Assembly (NCBI GenBank): GCA_937888905.1
Contig: CALATA010000001.1
Location: 1 to 64,000, forward strand
Source of the DNA: Terrimonas sp937888905
GTDB taxonomy: Bacteria > Bacteroidota > Bacteroidia > Chitinophagales > Chitinophagaceae
Reading direction: 5' to 3'
DNA length: 64,000 bases
The notes beneath the pieces were generated by a model that was given only the letters and a program-made list of their open reading frames with translations, had not been told where the DNA came from and ran no database searches. Shown in pieces: positions 52,126 through 60,764 of the stretch (position 1 is its first letter; the number at the start of each line of letters is the position of its first letter). The position numbers were made by a program, and so were the translations under genes.

Positions 52126-53037
52126 ATGAAAGCAAGATACTTAATAGCGCTGTGCTTTTCCCTGGCGGCAATGCCGGTTATGGCACAGACCGATTCAACC
52201 GGGTTGCCCGGAGACAACTTCAGTCTTGAGGCGGCGCTCGATCTCTTCAAAAACTCCGCTTCACCCGAAGCATTTGAAAAAGCCCTCAATACCGAAGGCA
52301 ACAACGTTAACAACCTCGACCTCAACGGCGACGGCGATATCGATTATATCCGCGTGATCGATCACCGCGACGGCGATGTGCATACGATTGTACTACAGGC
52401 TACGATCTCAGCCACGGAAAGCCAGGACGTGGCCGTGATAGAGCTGGAGAAGACGGGCGAGAACACCGCCGTCATCCAGATCGTTGGTGACGAGGATCTT
52501 TATGGTGAAGAAAAGATCGTGGAGCCCGAAGACGATGGCAAATCAACATCCTTCCTCTCAGGCGGTACGCGCTATGCGCACGGACCTTCGGTGAGTGAAG
52601 AAGGTGCAGGCATTATCGTAAATGTTTGGTTCTGGCCGTCGGTGAGATTTGTGTATGCACCTGCTTATGTGATCTGGACCTCACCCTGGACATGGCGTGC
52701 ACGCCCAACCTGGTGGCGTCCCTGGAGACCGGTGCGTCATTCGGTATTCTATGTGCGTTATGCACCCTATCGCCCGCGATATGTGGTAGTGCGCACACAC
52801 CGCATTGTACGGGCGCCACGTATTTACAGACCAGTGCGCGTAACATCGGTAACCGTTTACAATCGTCATCAGGCTTCTGTCACGCATTATCGCAGCACAC
52901 GCCGTATCACACCCGTCAATAATGGCCGTTCACAAGGACGGGTAACGCAACGTACAACGACTACCACAAGACAAGGTGTTGGTCCGCGCAAAGTAAAAAC
53001 AACAAAGACAACAACCGTGCGTAAACCACGGCGATAG
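52126..53037 (+). CDS. secreted protein with Ca-binding-like loop and basic C-terminus
   Basis: The 303-residue protein has a signal peptide (1-20, AAMPVMA). Residues 30-145 hold a compact acidic region with DLNGDGDIDYIR (65-76), a calcium-binding loop of the dockerin/EF type, then a beta-rich part (HTIVLQATIS; VAVIELEKTG). After a linker at 150-165 come aromatic and Arg-rich segments (FWPSVRFVYAPAYVIW near 170-185; RYAPYRPRYVV near 205) and an RT/TT-rich tail ending RKPRR. The acid-to-base layout suggests a surface or envelope matrix protein. I recognise the type from Chitinophagaceae but not a function. Confidence 0.75.
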   Translation: MKARYLIALCFSLAAMPVMAQTDSTGLPGDNFSLEAALDLFKNSASPEAFEKALNTEGNNVNNLDLNGDGDIDYIRVIDHRDGDVHTIVLQATISATESQDVAVIELEKTGENTAVIQIVGDEDLYGEEKIVEPEDDGKSTSFLSGGTRYAHGPSVSEEGAGIIVNVWFWPSVRFVYAPAYVIWTSPWTWRARPTWWRPWRPVRHSVFYVRYAPYRPRYVVVRTHRIVRAPRIYRPVRVTSVTVYNRHQASVTHYRSTRRITPVNNGRSQGRVTQRTTTTTRQGVGPRKVKTTKTTTVRKPRR

Positions 53038-53067
53038 CTACAGAGGCGATGATCCGTTCACTACGAT

Positions 53068-53104
53068 TCCCTCCCCTTGCGTTTTGGGGAGGGATTTTAT
53101 TTTA
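53068..53104. terminator. bidirectional terminator
   Basis: TCCCTCCCC (53068-53076) and GGGGAGGGA (53086-53094), followed by TTTTATTTT; the left side is less A-rich. It ends the rightward secreted-protein gene and lies just past the stop of the leftward operon. Confidence 0.8.
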
Positions 53105-53106
53105 CA

Positions 53107-54036
53107 TTAAAAAGAGTAACTCACATACACCATGCATCGGTCGAGAGCGCGCACTTTCCCCTCACCTAATTGCTGACTGAGCGGATGCTGATAATTGGCG
53201 CCTATGCCTATGTTGCCAACCGCCAACTCTGTCCCCACCGTTCCCATCAATGAATAACCGCCGGTTGCGAATACTTCCAGTTCCCGCGTGTTGTGGTCCT
53301 TCTGCGATGTTTCATACAACAGACCCGTATTCGGTGATACAACCAGCTTCGATGTTTTCACCGCCTGGTAATAAAACAAACTGTTCAGGGTGAATTTGTT
53401 TCCATACCGGTAATCAGCCTGGTTATAGTTGTTGATCTTATAAGACGAGTTCACATTTAATCCGGCTTTACCGAGTTTGATGTCATACATCAGGTGAGCG
53501 GAAAAATCCGCGCTGCCCGTGCCGAGTTGAAACGTGTTCTGTCCGGCCTGTTCGATATTCTTTTCTTCTTTATTGTATTGACCCGTCGGTAATTTGAAGC
53601 CCGCACCGATCCAGAGATTTTGCTCCAGCAATTTAGTACCAACAGCTTGCTGGTGATTGAGCAACCGGTAATAACCTGACACGCTCACATCTCCGATGCC
53701 GTTGCGGGAAGTGGTGCCTTCCTGGTTTTTTCTTTCAATAAAGTTATACGGCACGAATGCGGCCACACGGAATCGTTGTCCAAAGTTTATGGCACCCCAT
53801 ACCTCAGCCACGCGATAAGTTTCTTTGGTAGTTAAGTAAGTGATACTGCCACCGGGACCCAGATGGTCGCGCAGGCCATTTTGCTGAAAGCGCAACCCGA
53901 TGAATCTTTTTTTGAACGAAGGCCACAGGCCCATGTATGATCCGCCACCGCCACTGCCACTGCCGCAGATATCGCAGGCATAAGACGACAGGGAAACAAA
54001 CAACAGCAAAAATGCTGTTCCCACAGATTTTATCAT
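53107..54036 (-). CDS. outer-membrane beta-barrel protein with CDICG motif
   Basis: The 309-residue protein has a signal peptide (about 1-20, VSLSSYA) directly followed by CDICGSGSGGGGSY. After that comes a barrel-like chain of alternating strands (RVAAFVPYNFIERKN; GDVSVSGYYRLLN; LWIGAGFKLPTGQYN) with a C-terminal aromatic (VYVSYSF). It resembles outer-membrane transporter-like proteins of Bacteroidota. The CxxC just after the signal peptide may bind a metal or be a disulfide. It is the last gene of the five-gene cluster, overlapping the DUF2911 gene by four bases (ATGA), so it is part of the system. A role in metal or small-molecule export is inference. Confidence 0.77.
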   Translation of the reverse strand: MIKSVGTAFLLLFVSLSSYACDICGSGSGGGGSYMGLWPSFKKRFIGLRFQQNGLRDHLGPGGSITYLTTKETYRVAEVWGAINFGQRFRVAAFVPYNFIERKNQEGTTSRNGIGDVSVSGYYRLLNHQQAVGTKLLEQNLWIGAGFKLPTGQYNKEEKNIEQAGQNTFQLGTGSADFSAHLMYDIKLGKAGLNVNSSYKINNYNQADYRYGNKFTLNSLFYYQAVKTSKLVVSPNTGLLYETSQKDHNTRELEVFATGGYSLMGTVGTELAVGNIGIGANYQHPLSQQLGEGKVRALDRCMVYVSYSF

Positions 54037-54650
54037 TTCGTAGCAATTGAAGTGAAAGGAATATGAATATGTTTTTTCTCCCAGAGAAAAGTAATAGCGC
54101 CGGACTGATCATCCACGCCGTCTACGGCGTAGGTAAGTCGCGGCGTCTCTTCGTGGTCTTCGGGCGTTACGTTGAAGCGTAACACATCCTCTTTGGGATT
54201 GTATTCATCCGTTAAATGTTGTTCATACCGGCTGTTGAATATAGCGGTCCATTGATCGCGGCCGGGTATGATGAAGAAAGCATAAGTGCCTGCGGGTAAT
54301 TCTTGTTCATTTATTTTCACAGGGCCGTTCAGTTGAATAGTTGTGGCCTGGTGTGCGCCGGCCACCCAAATCTGGTCATAGGGAACCAGTCCGCCCCAGA
54401 TCACGCGGCCACGCACACCGGGAGAATGATAAACGATGTGTACGTGCACGCCGCCGACAGTTGCCATGGCCGTGCGTTGCGGGCTTCCTTTGAGCGTATC
54501 TTCTTTGATCAATCTGTTGTTAATGCTATCGCAATAACCGGAGGAGGAGTGCTTCAACATGTTATGTTTTGCGTGATCCGGTTGGGCTGGTTCATTGCCG
54601 CAAGCGCATAACAAGCACAACAGTATGGCGGGTAATAATATATTTTTCAT
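54033..54650 (-). CDS. DUF2911 family lipoprotein
   Basis: The 205-residue protein has a lipoprotein signal (LCLLCAC, lipidated C17) and a DUF2911 domain (residues 55-200: VHIVYHSPGVRGRVIWGG; VPYDQIWVAGAHQATTI; PAGTYAFFIIPG; YNPKEDVLRFNV). A short His-bearing stretch after the signal, DHAKHNMLKHSSSG, could bind a metal ion. The function of DUF2911 is not known. It is sandwiched between the MauG-like and barrel-protein genes in a tight operon with a 3-base gap and a 4-base overlap. Confidence 0.85.
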   Translation of the reverse strand: MKNILLPAILLCLLCACGNEPAQPDHAKHNMLKHSSSGYCDSINNRLIKEDTLKGSPQRTAMATVGGVHVHIVYHSPGVRGRVIWGGLVPYDQIWVAGAHQATTIQLNGPVKINEQELPAGTYAFFIIPGRDQWTAIFNSRYEQHLTDEYNPKEDVLRFNVTPEDHEETPRLTYAVDGVDDQSGAITFLWEKKHIHIPFTSIATK

Positions 54651-54653
54651 AAT

Positions 54654-55670
54654 CTATTGCTCCGACAGGAGCCGGTTGGTGATAAAATCTTTATCGTCTA
54701 ATGTTTTGAGAAATGCGATCAGCTTTGTTTTCTCGTCATCGCTGATGGCAATGCCTCGCCCGGGTTGCAATGAGGGATCGAGGTTGGGTGTGTTCTGCAC
54801 CCGGCTGCGGTAATGATCGATCACGGCATCCAGCGTATAAAACCTGCCGTCGTGCATATAAGGAGCCGTGTACGACAGGTTACGGAGGCTTGGTACTTTA
54901 AACTTGTATTTATCGGCCGGATTCAGCGTCACGAGATAACGTCCTTCGTCATTGTTGGTACCGATGGCGATGCCGTTGTTGCGGAAGGAGAAATCCGTGA
55001 ACAACGGTTCAGCGTGACAATTGCTGCATTTTTGCTGAAAAATGGTGTAGCCGGCTTGTTCATCTGCCGTGAAGGTTTCTTTTCCCTGCTTTACGCGATC
55101 ATACTTTGCATTGGCGCTTACACAAAGGATCATGAATTGTGAAAGTGCTTTCATCATTTTTGCTGTTGTGATTTCTTCGGAGCCAAATGCTTTTTTGAAA
55201 AGCTTCGGATAATCGGGGTGTGCTTTCAGTTTCTGAAGAACATTGGCTACGCTTTCATCCATTTCTTCATGCGCCGTGATGGGCGCAATGGGTTGGAGGT
55301 CGAGATCGAATACACCACCATCCCACATGAAGGTCGGGCTCCAGGCCAGGTTCATGATGGGAGGCGAGTTTCTTTTCCCTAACCTGTCTTCGATGCCATG
55401 ACTCACATCATGGCCATGTTGTGTGAAGGCAGATGACTGAATATGACAACTTCCGCAGGAGATCGAGTTGTCGCGTGATAATCTTGGCTCGTAGAATATT
55501 TTTCGTCCCAATTCAAATCCAGCTTCTGTTACCGGATTATTTTCGATAGCATAAGTGGGTTCGGGAAAATGTGCGGGCTTTTGGAAGCCCGCAAAATTCC
55601 CCACAATATCCTTGCTGCAAGATATCAGCAATACAAAGCCTGCGCCGAATAACCAGAATCGTTTATTCAT
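54654..55670 (-). CDS. MauG/cytochrome-c peroxidase-family dihaem lipoprotein
   Basis: The 338-residue protein has a lipoprotein signal (FVLLISC, lipidated C18) and two haem-c sites, C72-GS-C75-H76 and C215-SN-C218-H219. The region near PYMHDGRFYTLDAVIDHY in the C-terminal half is typical of di-haem peroxidases and MauG-like proteins. These reduce peroxide or modify a partner protein using high-valent iron. The gene next upstream encodes an MbnP-like protein, the known substrate of the MauG-like MbnH, in which a tryptophan is oxidised to kynurenine. That partner role is inferred here from neighbourhood. Confidence 0.9.
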   Translation of the reverse strand: MNKRFWLFGAGFVLLISCSKDIVGNFAGFQKPAHFPEPTYAIENNPVTEAGFELGRKIFYEPRLSRDNSISCGSCHIQSSAFTQHGHDVSHGIEDRLGKRNSPPIMNLAWSPTFMWDGGVFDLDLQPIAPITAHEEMDESVANVLQKLKAHPDYPKLFKKAFGSEEITTAKMMKALSQFMILCVSANAKYDRVKQGKETFTADEQAGYTIFQQKCSNCHAEPLFTDFSFRNNGIAIGTNNDEGRYLVTLNPADKYKFKVPSLRNLSYTAPYMHDGRFYTLDAVIDHYRSRVQNTPNLDPSLQPGRGIAISDDEKTKLIAFLKTLDDKDFITNRLLSEQ

Positions 55671-55702
55671 AAACTACAGTTTTGATTTTGATAAATGCCG
55701 GA

Positions 55703-56509
55703 TTAGTTTTCGGTATGATCATGATAGAACATAGCAGCATAGTTGCTGGCGATGCTGCTGCTGTAAGTACCGAACATCACGGTTGGATTCGAGGCGATAC
55801 TTATGGTTGTACTGCCGTTGAATAACTTCATGATGTCTGTCATCAAATGAATATTAGCGTTGCGTCCTTTACGTGGCCGGGCAATGCCGGATGCAGAAAG
55901 ATCGATCGTGATTTTTTTGATGTTGTTGATAGTGGGAGCAGAATAACCTCCGAATCCACCGATATGATAGCGGAACTTGCGCTGGCCCGATGGATCAACA
56001 GGTGCAACCGAAGAAGTGCCTTCCATCTTCAGGAAAATATAACCACTGTTCCATCCCCAGTACATGCCGTCTTCCATACCGCCTGAAGGGTCGAGCACGC
56101 CGGTACGTTTGGTGATATCCATGGTGCTTCGAAGACTATCGACCCCCAATACGAAACTGAGTTGTTTGTAATCGCCTTCGGGCACTTTGATCCTGGCGAA
56201 ACGCGTAGCGGCATCACTTTCACGAATGAGAAAATAACTGCTGTCCTGGTTCACTACATACTCGGAGCCGTCGGAGCGACGAAGGCTTATGTTGCTGATA
56301 AAATATTGCAGCATGCTGATATTGAAATCTTCTCCGGCAGCATTAGTATAGGTGACGGTGTTGAGAAAAAGATTTTGTCCTCCAACGATATTATCAAATT
56401 CAACGGAAAGCGGAACCATTTCACTTTCGCCGGAATCATCGTTTACATCTTTCTTACAGGACACGAGGGTGAGCATGGCCATGCTGGCCATGAAAACATA
56501 TTTTTTCAT
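55703..56509 (-). CDS. MbnP family lipoprotein (putative copper-binding)
   Basis: The 268-residue protein has a lipoprotein signal (AMLTLVSC, lipidated C18). The mature part has features of MbnP proteins: SVEFDNIVGGQNLFLN near residue 35-50, MLQYFISNISLRRSDGS, the GMYWGWNSGYIFLKMEG strand (148-164, with W151 and W153), YHIGGFGG with H182, NANIHLM with H211, and YHDH (262-265) at the end. MbnP binds copper after a tryptophan is converted to kynurenine by its haem partner. Which tryptophan would be modified here is not known. It lies 32 bases upstream of the MauG-like gene. Confidence 0.82.
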   Translation of the reverse strand: MKKYVFMASMAMLTLVSCKKDVNDDSGESEMVPLSVEFDNIVGGQNLFLNTVTYTNAAGEDFNISMLQYFISNISLRRSDGSEYVVNQDSSYFLIRESDAATRFARIKVPEGDYKQLSFVLGVDSLRSTMDITKRTGVLDPSGGMEDGMYWGWNSGYIFLKMEGTSSVAPVDPSGQRKFRYHIGGFGGYSAPTINNIKKITIDLSASGIARPRKGRNANIHLMTDIMKLFNGSTTISIASNPTVMFGTYSSSIASNYAAMFYHDHTEN

Positions 56510-56592
56510 GGAAAAATTAATTAGTGTTCAGAGATAAATACACGTCTGCATAGCCGGTCGGAAAACCGGATGCACATGGATGATAATGAACA

Positions 56593-56985
56593 CTAAGCAG
56601 CGGGAGGATGAAAGAAAGAAGAAGGCTGATCAACAGTAGCCGCTACCTGGAATACAGCGTATTCACCAGTAGTGTTGTTGGTTGTTTTCAATTCGCCGGT
56701 GTGATAAAAGGAGCGGGAGGAAAGTACAAGTAAAGGAACTTTGAGTTCTGCTTTTTTCTCCTGGTTTTCCTGCTCTTTCTTCTCTTGCGCTTTGATCTTT
56801 TGCATCAACTGACATTTACCGTCGCAATGAAGCTGCGGTCTGGCCTTGTTGACGCAATCTTTGGCGTAAGCCATGCGGTTGGTATAATAGTCAAGGAAGT
56901 AAACGCCCCGCATGAAAGTCTGGGCTGTTAATGAAAGGAGTAATATAATAGCAACTATCCTGTACAAAGCGGCACAAAGATACAA
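56593..56985 (-). CDS. small membrane-anchored Cys-rich protein
   Basis: The 130-residue protein has a hydrophobic N-terminal stretch (about 8-22, YRIVAIILLLSLTAQ) and a short domain with C44, C54 and C58 in CVNKARP and LHCDGKCQLMQK, followed by a charged helix rich in Lys, Glu and Gln (62-80). It ends in SSFFHPPAA. Proteins with this CX9CX3C core and FHPP-like end occur in many Bacteroidota near metal-handling genes; I know no function. It is likely the first gene of the five-gene cluster, with 83 bases to MbnP, so metal binding or delivery is a guess. Confidence 0.72.
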   Translation of the reverse strand: MYLCAALYRIVAIILLLSLTAQTFMRGVYFLDYYTNRMAYAKDCVNKARPQLHCDGKCQLMQKIKAQEKKEQENQEKKAELKVPLLVLSSRSFYHTGELKTTNNTTGEYAVFQVAATVDQPSSFFHPPAA

Positions 56986-57024
56986 GGAAATAATCCGATG
57001 AATAATGATATTGGCAGAAAATGT

Positions 57025-59550
57025 TTAACACGGAATGTCCAGTGACAATATCTGCAAGTCGCCTGCGCGGCCGAGCTTTTTCACTTTGCCTTTTACCAAT
57101 TCCACGCGTGTGATAATATCGTCTTGCAACATAAGCAGTTCCGTATCATGTTCGGAATGGTCTATGCCATCATCGCTTACGCTAATGTGCAGCAGTTGTC
57201 CTTTGCTGATGATGATCGATACTTTTTGAGCCTGCCGCCTGGCTGCCGATTTCAATTGGTTTTCGAGGATGCGGAAAAGATGAAAACCTGTTGCCGGATC
57301 GGCGGAACTGACATCGGGATCAAAGTCGTAACGGATCTTCATGCCAGCCTGCCCGGTATAGTTTTCAACCAGGTCGCCGATGAGGCTGAAATAGTCTTCG
57401 TTGATCAGTGTGGTAGGAGCAATGGTTTGTGTGAGTGCCTGTATCTGCTGTGTAAGTGTCTCGATGTTCTCAAGGCTTTTTTGTAAAAATGTTTGCCTGT
57501 CCTGGTTGCCATCCATCGATAACTCGATGAACATGCGTGTGGCGGCTAAGGTTTGCGCAAAGTTCTCATGCAGTTCATGCGCGATAAAACTATAAGCCTG
57601 ATCTTGAATGGCGAGACGGAGTTGTGCGAGTTTTTTCTCGTCGGTGATATCATTGATCTGCGATACAAAGTGCAGTGGTTGTCCTTCGGCGCTGCGGATG
57701 AGTGATACGGAAAGCAGCGCCCATACGGTATGTCCCTGTTTGTGGATGTACCGCTTTTCCATACGGTAGTAATCGCGTTTGCCTGCGAGCAGTTCTTCCA
57801 GCAGGTCAAGATCACCATCGAGGTCTTCGGGATGTGTGATGTCCTGGAAGCGGATCTGTAACAATTCTTCCGCGCTGTAGCCGATGAATTTGCAAAGGCT
57901 GTTATTGACCTTCAGCCAGTCGCCGCGGAGACCAACAAGTGCCATACCGGTGGTGGAGTTCTCAAAGGCGCCGCGCAGTTGTGCTTCGTTGATACGCAAT
58001 TGTTGTTGTACCTGTTTGCGTTCGGTAATATCGGCCGTATACATCAGGATGCCGCCGATTTCGCCGTCGCGGATATACCAGGGCCGCACTTCCCATGCGA
58101 TCCATTGAACGGCGCCGTTCTGCCGTACGAATCTGGCTTCGTCGCATTTGTCGATGGCCCCCATCATGCAAAGCTGGTGGATCTTTTTCCAGCTTTCTCC
58201 TATTTCGGGGAATATTTCATAATGCGAACGGCCGATGATTGACTGGCCTTTCAGGTTGTAATCCTTCAGCCATTGTTGTGATGCGGCAATGTAGTGCATG
58301 TTGCGGTCAAACATGGCCAGGGCATTCGGTGCCTGTTCCACGAAGATCCGGTTCCGCTCGTCGCTTTCCCTCAGCCGCACTTGTATCATTTTACTTTCGT
58401 TAATGTCCTGGAACGTTCCATACAGCCATGCACATCTGCCTTCAGACATTTCTGCAACGCCGATCGCTCTTACCCATTTTTCTTTGCCGGTATAAGTGGT
58501 AATCTTTAATTCCAGATCGTAAGGAGTTCCGGTTTCAATTGCTTTGGCAAAAGCGGTTGTGATGGCTTCCTTGCTTTTGGGATCTGTATAAAAGCCGAGT
58601 GCGGAGTTGAGCTCCGGAACAAATTCGTCCGGCACTTCATGTATTTCGCGGGTCACCTGGTTCCAGGTGAGGCTGAGACTTACGGGATCAATTTCCCAGG
58701 TGCCGATGCGCGCAGCCTGATTGGTTTGTTCCTGTCGGTTGCGAAGTGTGATGAGTGCAAGTTCGGCGGTCTTGCGGACGGTAATATCCTGCAAAGTGCC
58801 GGATACGCGGGAAGATCGTCCGTTCGCATCGCGTTGTGATACGCGGCCGCGTTCGACCACCCAGATCCACTCATCTATCGGGCTTTTAATGCGGTACTCG
58901 CATTCATAGGCTGCCGATACGGAAAGGTATTTGCGGCGGGTGTCTTTGCTGTTTGCGCGGTCATCGGGGTGTATATAGGCGAGCCAGTCGTTTCCTGAAA
59001 ACGTATCGCTTGTTTCAATTCCTGCAATGATCTTCCATTGTGTATTGACGGTAAGCCGGTCGGTGGATACATCCCATTCCCAGGTCCCGGCGTTGCTGCC
59101 GGCGAGAATATCGTTGAGCCGTTTGTTTTGCTGGTAAAGTTCGCCGAGTGCGTCAGGGCCGGTCTGTAATAATCTTACAAGCCCGAGTACTTTGACTACG
59201 CGGCCATCTGCATCCGCCACAGGTAATAAAGTAGTTTGCATCGGCAGGCGGAAACCTGTCTGATGACGGTAATGAAGGATGCGGGTGAAACTTTTTGTGG
59301 TGGATGAGGCGCGCAGGTCGTTGTCCAGCGCATTGGTTTCTTCGGGATCACTGAGTTGAGTCCACTCAGGTATGTCGGGTAATGAAGTGGCATAACCCAA
59401 TAATTTCAACAGGCCTGGATTAGCCCAACACTCCTGACTGTTTTCGAGAGTCCTGTACCAGCAACCATCGGGTCCTGAATCCTGGAAAAAATCGAAAAGT
59501 GTAAAGTCAGTCCTTAACCTTTGATATAGTTCGTCTTTAAGTGGATGCAT
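57025..59550 (-). CDS. multi-PAS sensor histidine kinase-like protein with degenerate ATPase domain
   Basis: The 841-residue protein has no membrane span. It carries about five PAS/PAC modules at about 20-130, 150-260 (GTWEWDVSTDRLTVN, WIWVVERG), 285-390 (GTWEIDPVSLSLTW), 405-515 and 530-645 (YHRMEKRY-type PAC), then a HisKA_3-like helix pair with H in FIAHELHENFAQTLAATRM near 660. The ATPase part keeps an N-box-like RILENQLKSAARRQA and a D-box-like VSDDGIDHSEHD. The glycine boxes are lost: DDIITRVELVKGKVKKLG replaces the G-rich lid. Autokinase activity is therefore doubtful. No response regulator gene is adjacent. It could be a sensory scaffold or need a partner. Confidence 0.8.
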   Translation of the reverse strand: MHPLKDELYQRLRTDFTLFDFFQDSGPDGCWYRTLENSQECWANPGLLKLLGYATSLPDIPEWTQLSDPEETNALDNDLRASSTTKSFTRILHYRHQTGFRLPMQTTLLPVADADGRVVKVLGLVRLLQTGPDALGELYQQNKRLNDILAGSNAGTWEWDVSTDRLTVNTQWKIIAGIETSDTFSGNDWLAYIHPDDRANSKDTRRKYLSVSAAYECEYRIKSPIDEWIWVVERGRVSQRDANGRSSRVSGTLQDITVRKTAELALITLRNRQEQTNQAARIGTWEIDPVSLSLTWNQVTREIHEVPDEFVPELNSALGFYTDPKSKEAITTAFAKAIETGTPYDLELKITTYTGKEKWVRAIGVAEMSEGRCAWLYGTFQDINESKMIQVRLRESDERNRIFVEQAPNALAMFDRNMHYIAASQQWLKDYNLKGQSIIGRSHYEIFPEIGESWKKIHQLCMMGAIDKCDEARFVRQNGAVQWIAWEVRPWYIRDGEIGGILMYTADITERKQVQQQLRINEAQLRGAFENSTTGMALVGLRGDWLKVNNSLCKFIGYSAEELLQIRFQDITHPEDLDGDLDLLEELLAGKRDYYRMEKRYIHKQGHTVWALLSVSLIRSAEGQPLHFVSQINDITDEKKLAQLRLAIQDQAYSFIAHELHENFAQTLAATRMFIELSMDGNQDRQTFLQKSLENIETLTQQIQALTQTIAPTTLINEDYFSLIGDLVENYTGQAGMKIRYDFDPDVSSADPATGFHLFRILENQLKSAARRQAQKVSIIISKGQLLHISVSDDGIDHSEHDTELLMLQDDIITRVELVKGKVKKLGRAGDLQILSLDIPC

Positions 59551-59860
59551 GCGGTTAGCAGCTTCTTCATTAAGCCTTAGGTGTCTTTCAATGAAATAAA
59601 GGTATAATGTAAAGTGAGAAGAAAGAATACCGCTCCCCTTTTTTAGCTATTTTATGACAAGTGTCAACGATCTCCTTACCGCTTGCTCAATCTTTTCTAT
59701 TATTGGCTAACTGGTACCTCAAAAAGCTGATAAGGGTTTTGTCCTATGTCGGTTCCGTTCTATTTTTTTCCGGCCATATCGGCGAGGTTTGTATTTCCGG
59801 CGGAAACCGGACCGGTTTTCCGGCGTCTCCTCCGTTTTTCTGTAACTTTAAAACCACCAG
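59551..59860. promoter_or_regulatory. divergent promoter region between the PAS protein and AraC regulator genes
   Basis: This 310-base gene-free stretch has a TAACTTTA box at 59843-59850, 10 bases before the AraC start at 59861. A dyad of CGGAAACCGG (59801-59810) and CCGGTTTTCCGG (59812-59823) lies just upstream, with one base bulged, where a regulator might bind. The rest (59560-59780) shows no repeat, RNA or reading frame I can support. Confidence 0.5.
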
Positions 59861-60682
59861 ATGATAACGCCCCTGCCAGATCATGAATTATATGTGCCGG
59901 AACCGGCACTGCGGCCGTATGTAAAATACATCCGTGTGCTGCGTTGTGGCGGGGAAGGTCAGTCGTTCCGCTTCTTTGCCGATGGATGTCCCGGTGTCAT
60001 CTTTCACCGTTCCGGCAAGCCGCTGGAAGCCGGGGAAAGCCGCGAAGTAACGGCTCCGTTCTTCCTTTACGGGCAAACAGTAAGGCCGATCGACCTGGTG
60101 ACGGAGGGGTCATCAACGCTGCTCGTTTTTTATTTTTATCCGCATGTGTTGCGTGGTGTTTTCGGTTTCAACGCACAGGAGATTACGGATGCTTGTGTTG
60201 ATCTTTCGTTACTGCCGGTAGCGCCGGGTATGCGTATGGCCGAGCGTTTGCAGGAGTCGGATTCGATGCGTCATGACATCGGTCTGATATCCGGTTACCT
60301 GTTGCAACTGATCTCGCTGCAGAAAAAAGAAGTCGACGGTGTGTTGCAATATGCGGTTACCCATTTGCTGCGCTCCAAAGGTGAAACGTCGCTCCGTTCC
60401 CTGCATAAAGAACTTTGCATGACGGAAAGAACCTTCGAGCGGCGGTTTAGCCAGTACATTGGTGTGTCGCCGAGGATGTTCTCAAAAATATGCCGCTTCC
60501 AGGCATCATTGAATCAATTGAAAGAAAGCCGCTACGATAAGCTCTCCGATGTTGCGTTTGAAAACGGTTATACCGACCAATCTCATTTTATCAGAACCTT
60601 CCGTGAGTTCACCGGTTTTTCCCCGCTTGAATTTACCAAACAACCTTCTCTGCAATTCCGCGAGCATACATTGATGCCCTGA
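59861..60682 (+). CDS. AraC family transcriptional regulator
   Basis: The 273-residue protein has an N-terminal cupin-like sensor (1-150, similar to DUF6597-type AraC sensors) and two C-terminal helix-turn-helix motifs in the AraC fold (about 180-265: SLRSLHKELCMTERTFERRF; LSDVAFENGYTDQSHFIRTF). Such regulators usually sense a small ligand. The next two genes, an NAD(P)-binding protein and a DUF1772 membrane protein, run in the same direction and may be its targets. The dyad at 59801-59823 could be its own operator. Confidence 0.9.
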   Translation: MITPLPDHELYVPEPALRPYVKYIRVLRCGGEGQSFRFFADGCPGVIFHRSGKPLEAGESREVTAPFFLYGQTVRPIDLVTEGSSTLLVFYFYPHVLRGVFGFNAQEITDACVDLSLLPVAPGMRMAERLQESDSMRHDIGLISGYLLQLISLQKKEVDGVLQYAVTHLLRSKGETSLRSLHKELCMTERTFERRFSQYIGVSPRMFSKICRFQASLNQLKESRYDKLSDVAFENGYTDQSHFIRTFREFTGFSPLEFTKQPSLQFREHTLMP

Positions 60683-60764
60683 TCATTTTGTCGGAATCTT
60701 ACTATTTATCCCCTTGTTGCCACGGTAGTTTTGACTTATTAACTCACAGTAAAAAATAAGTTTT

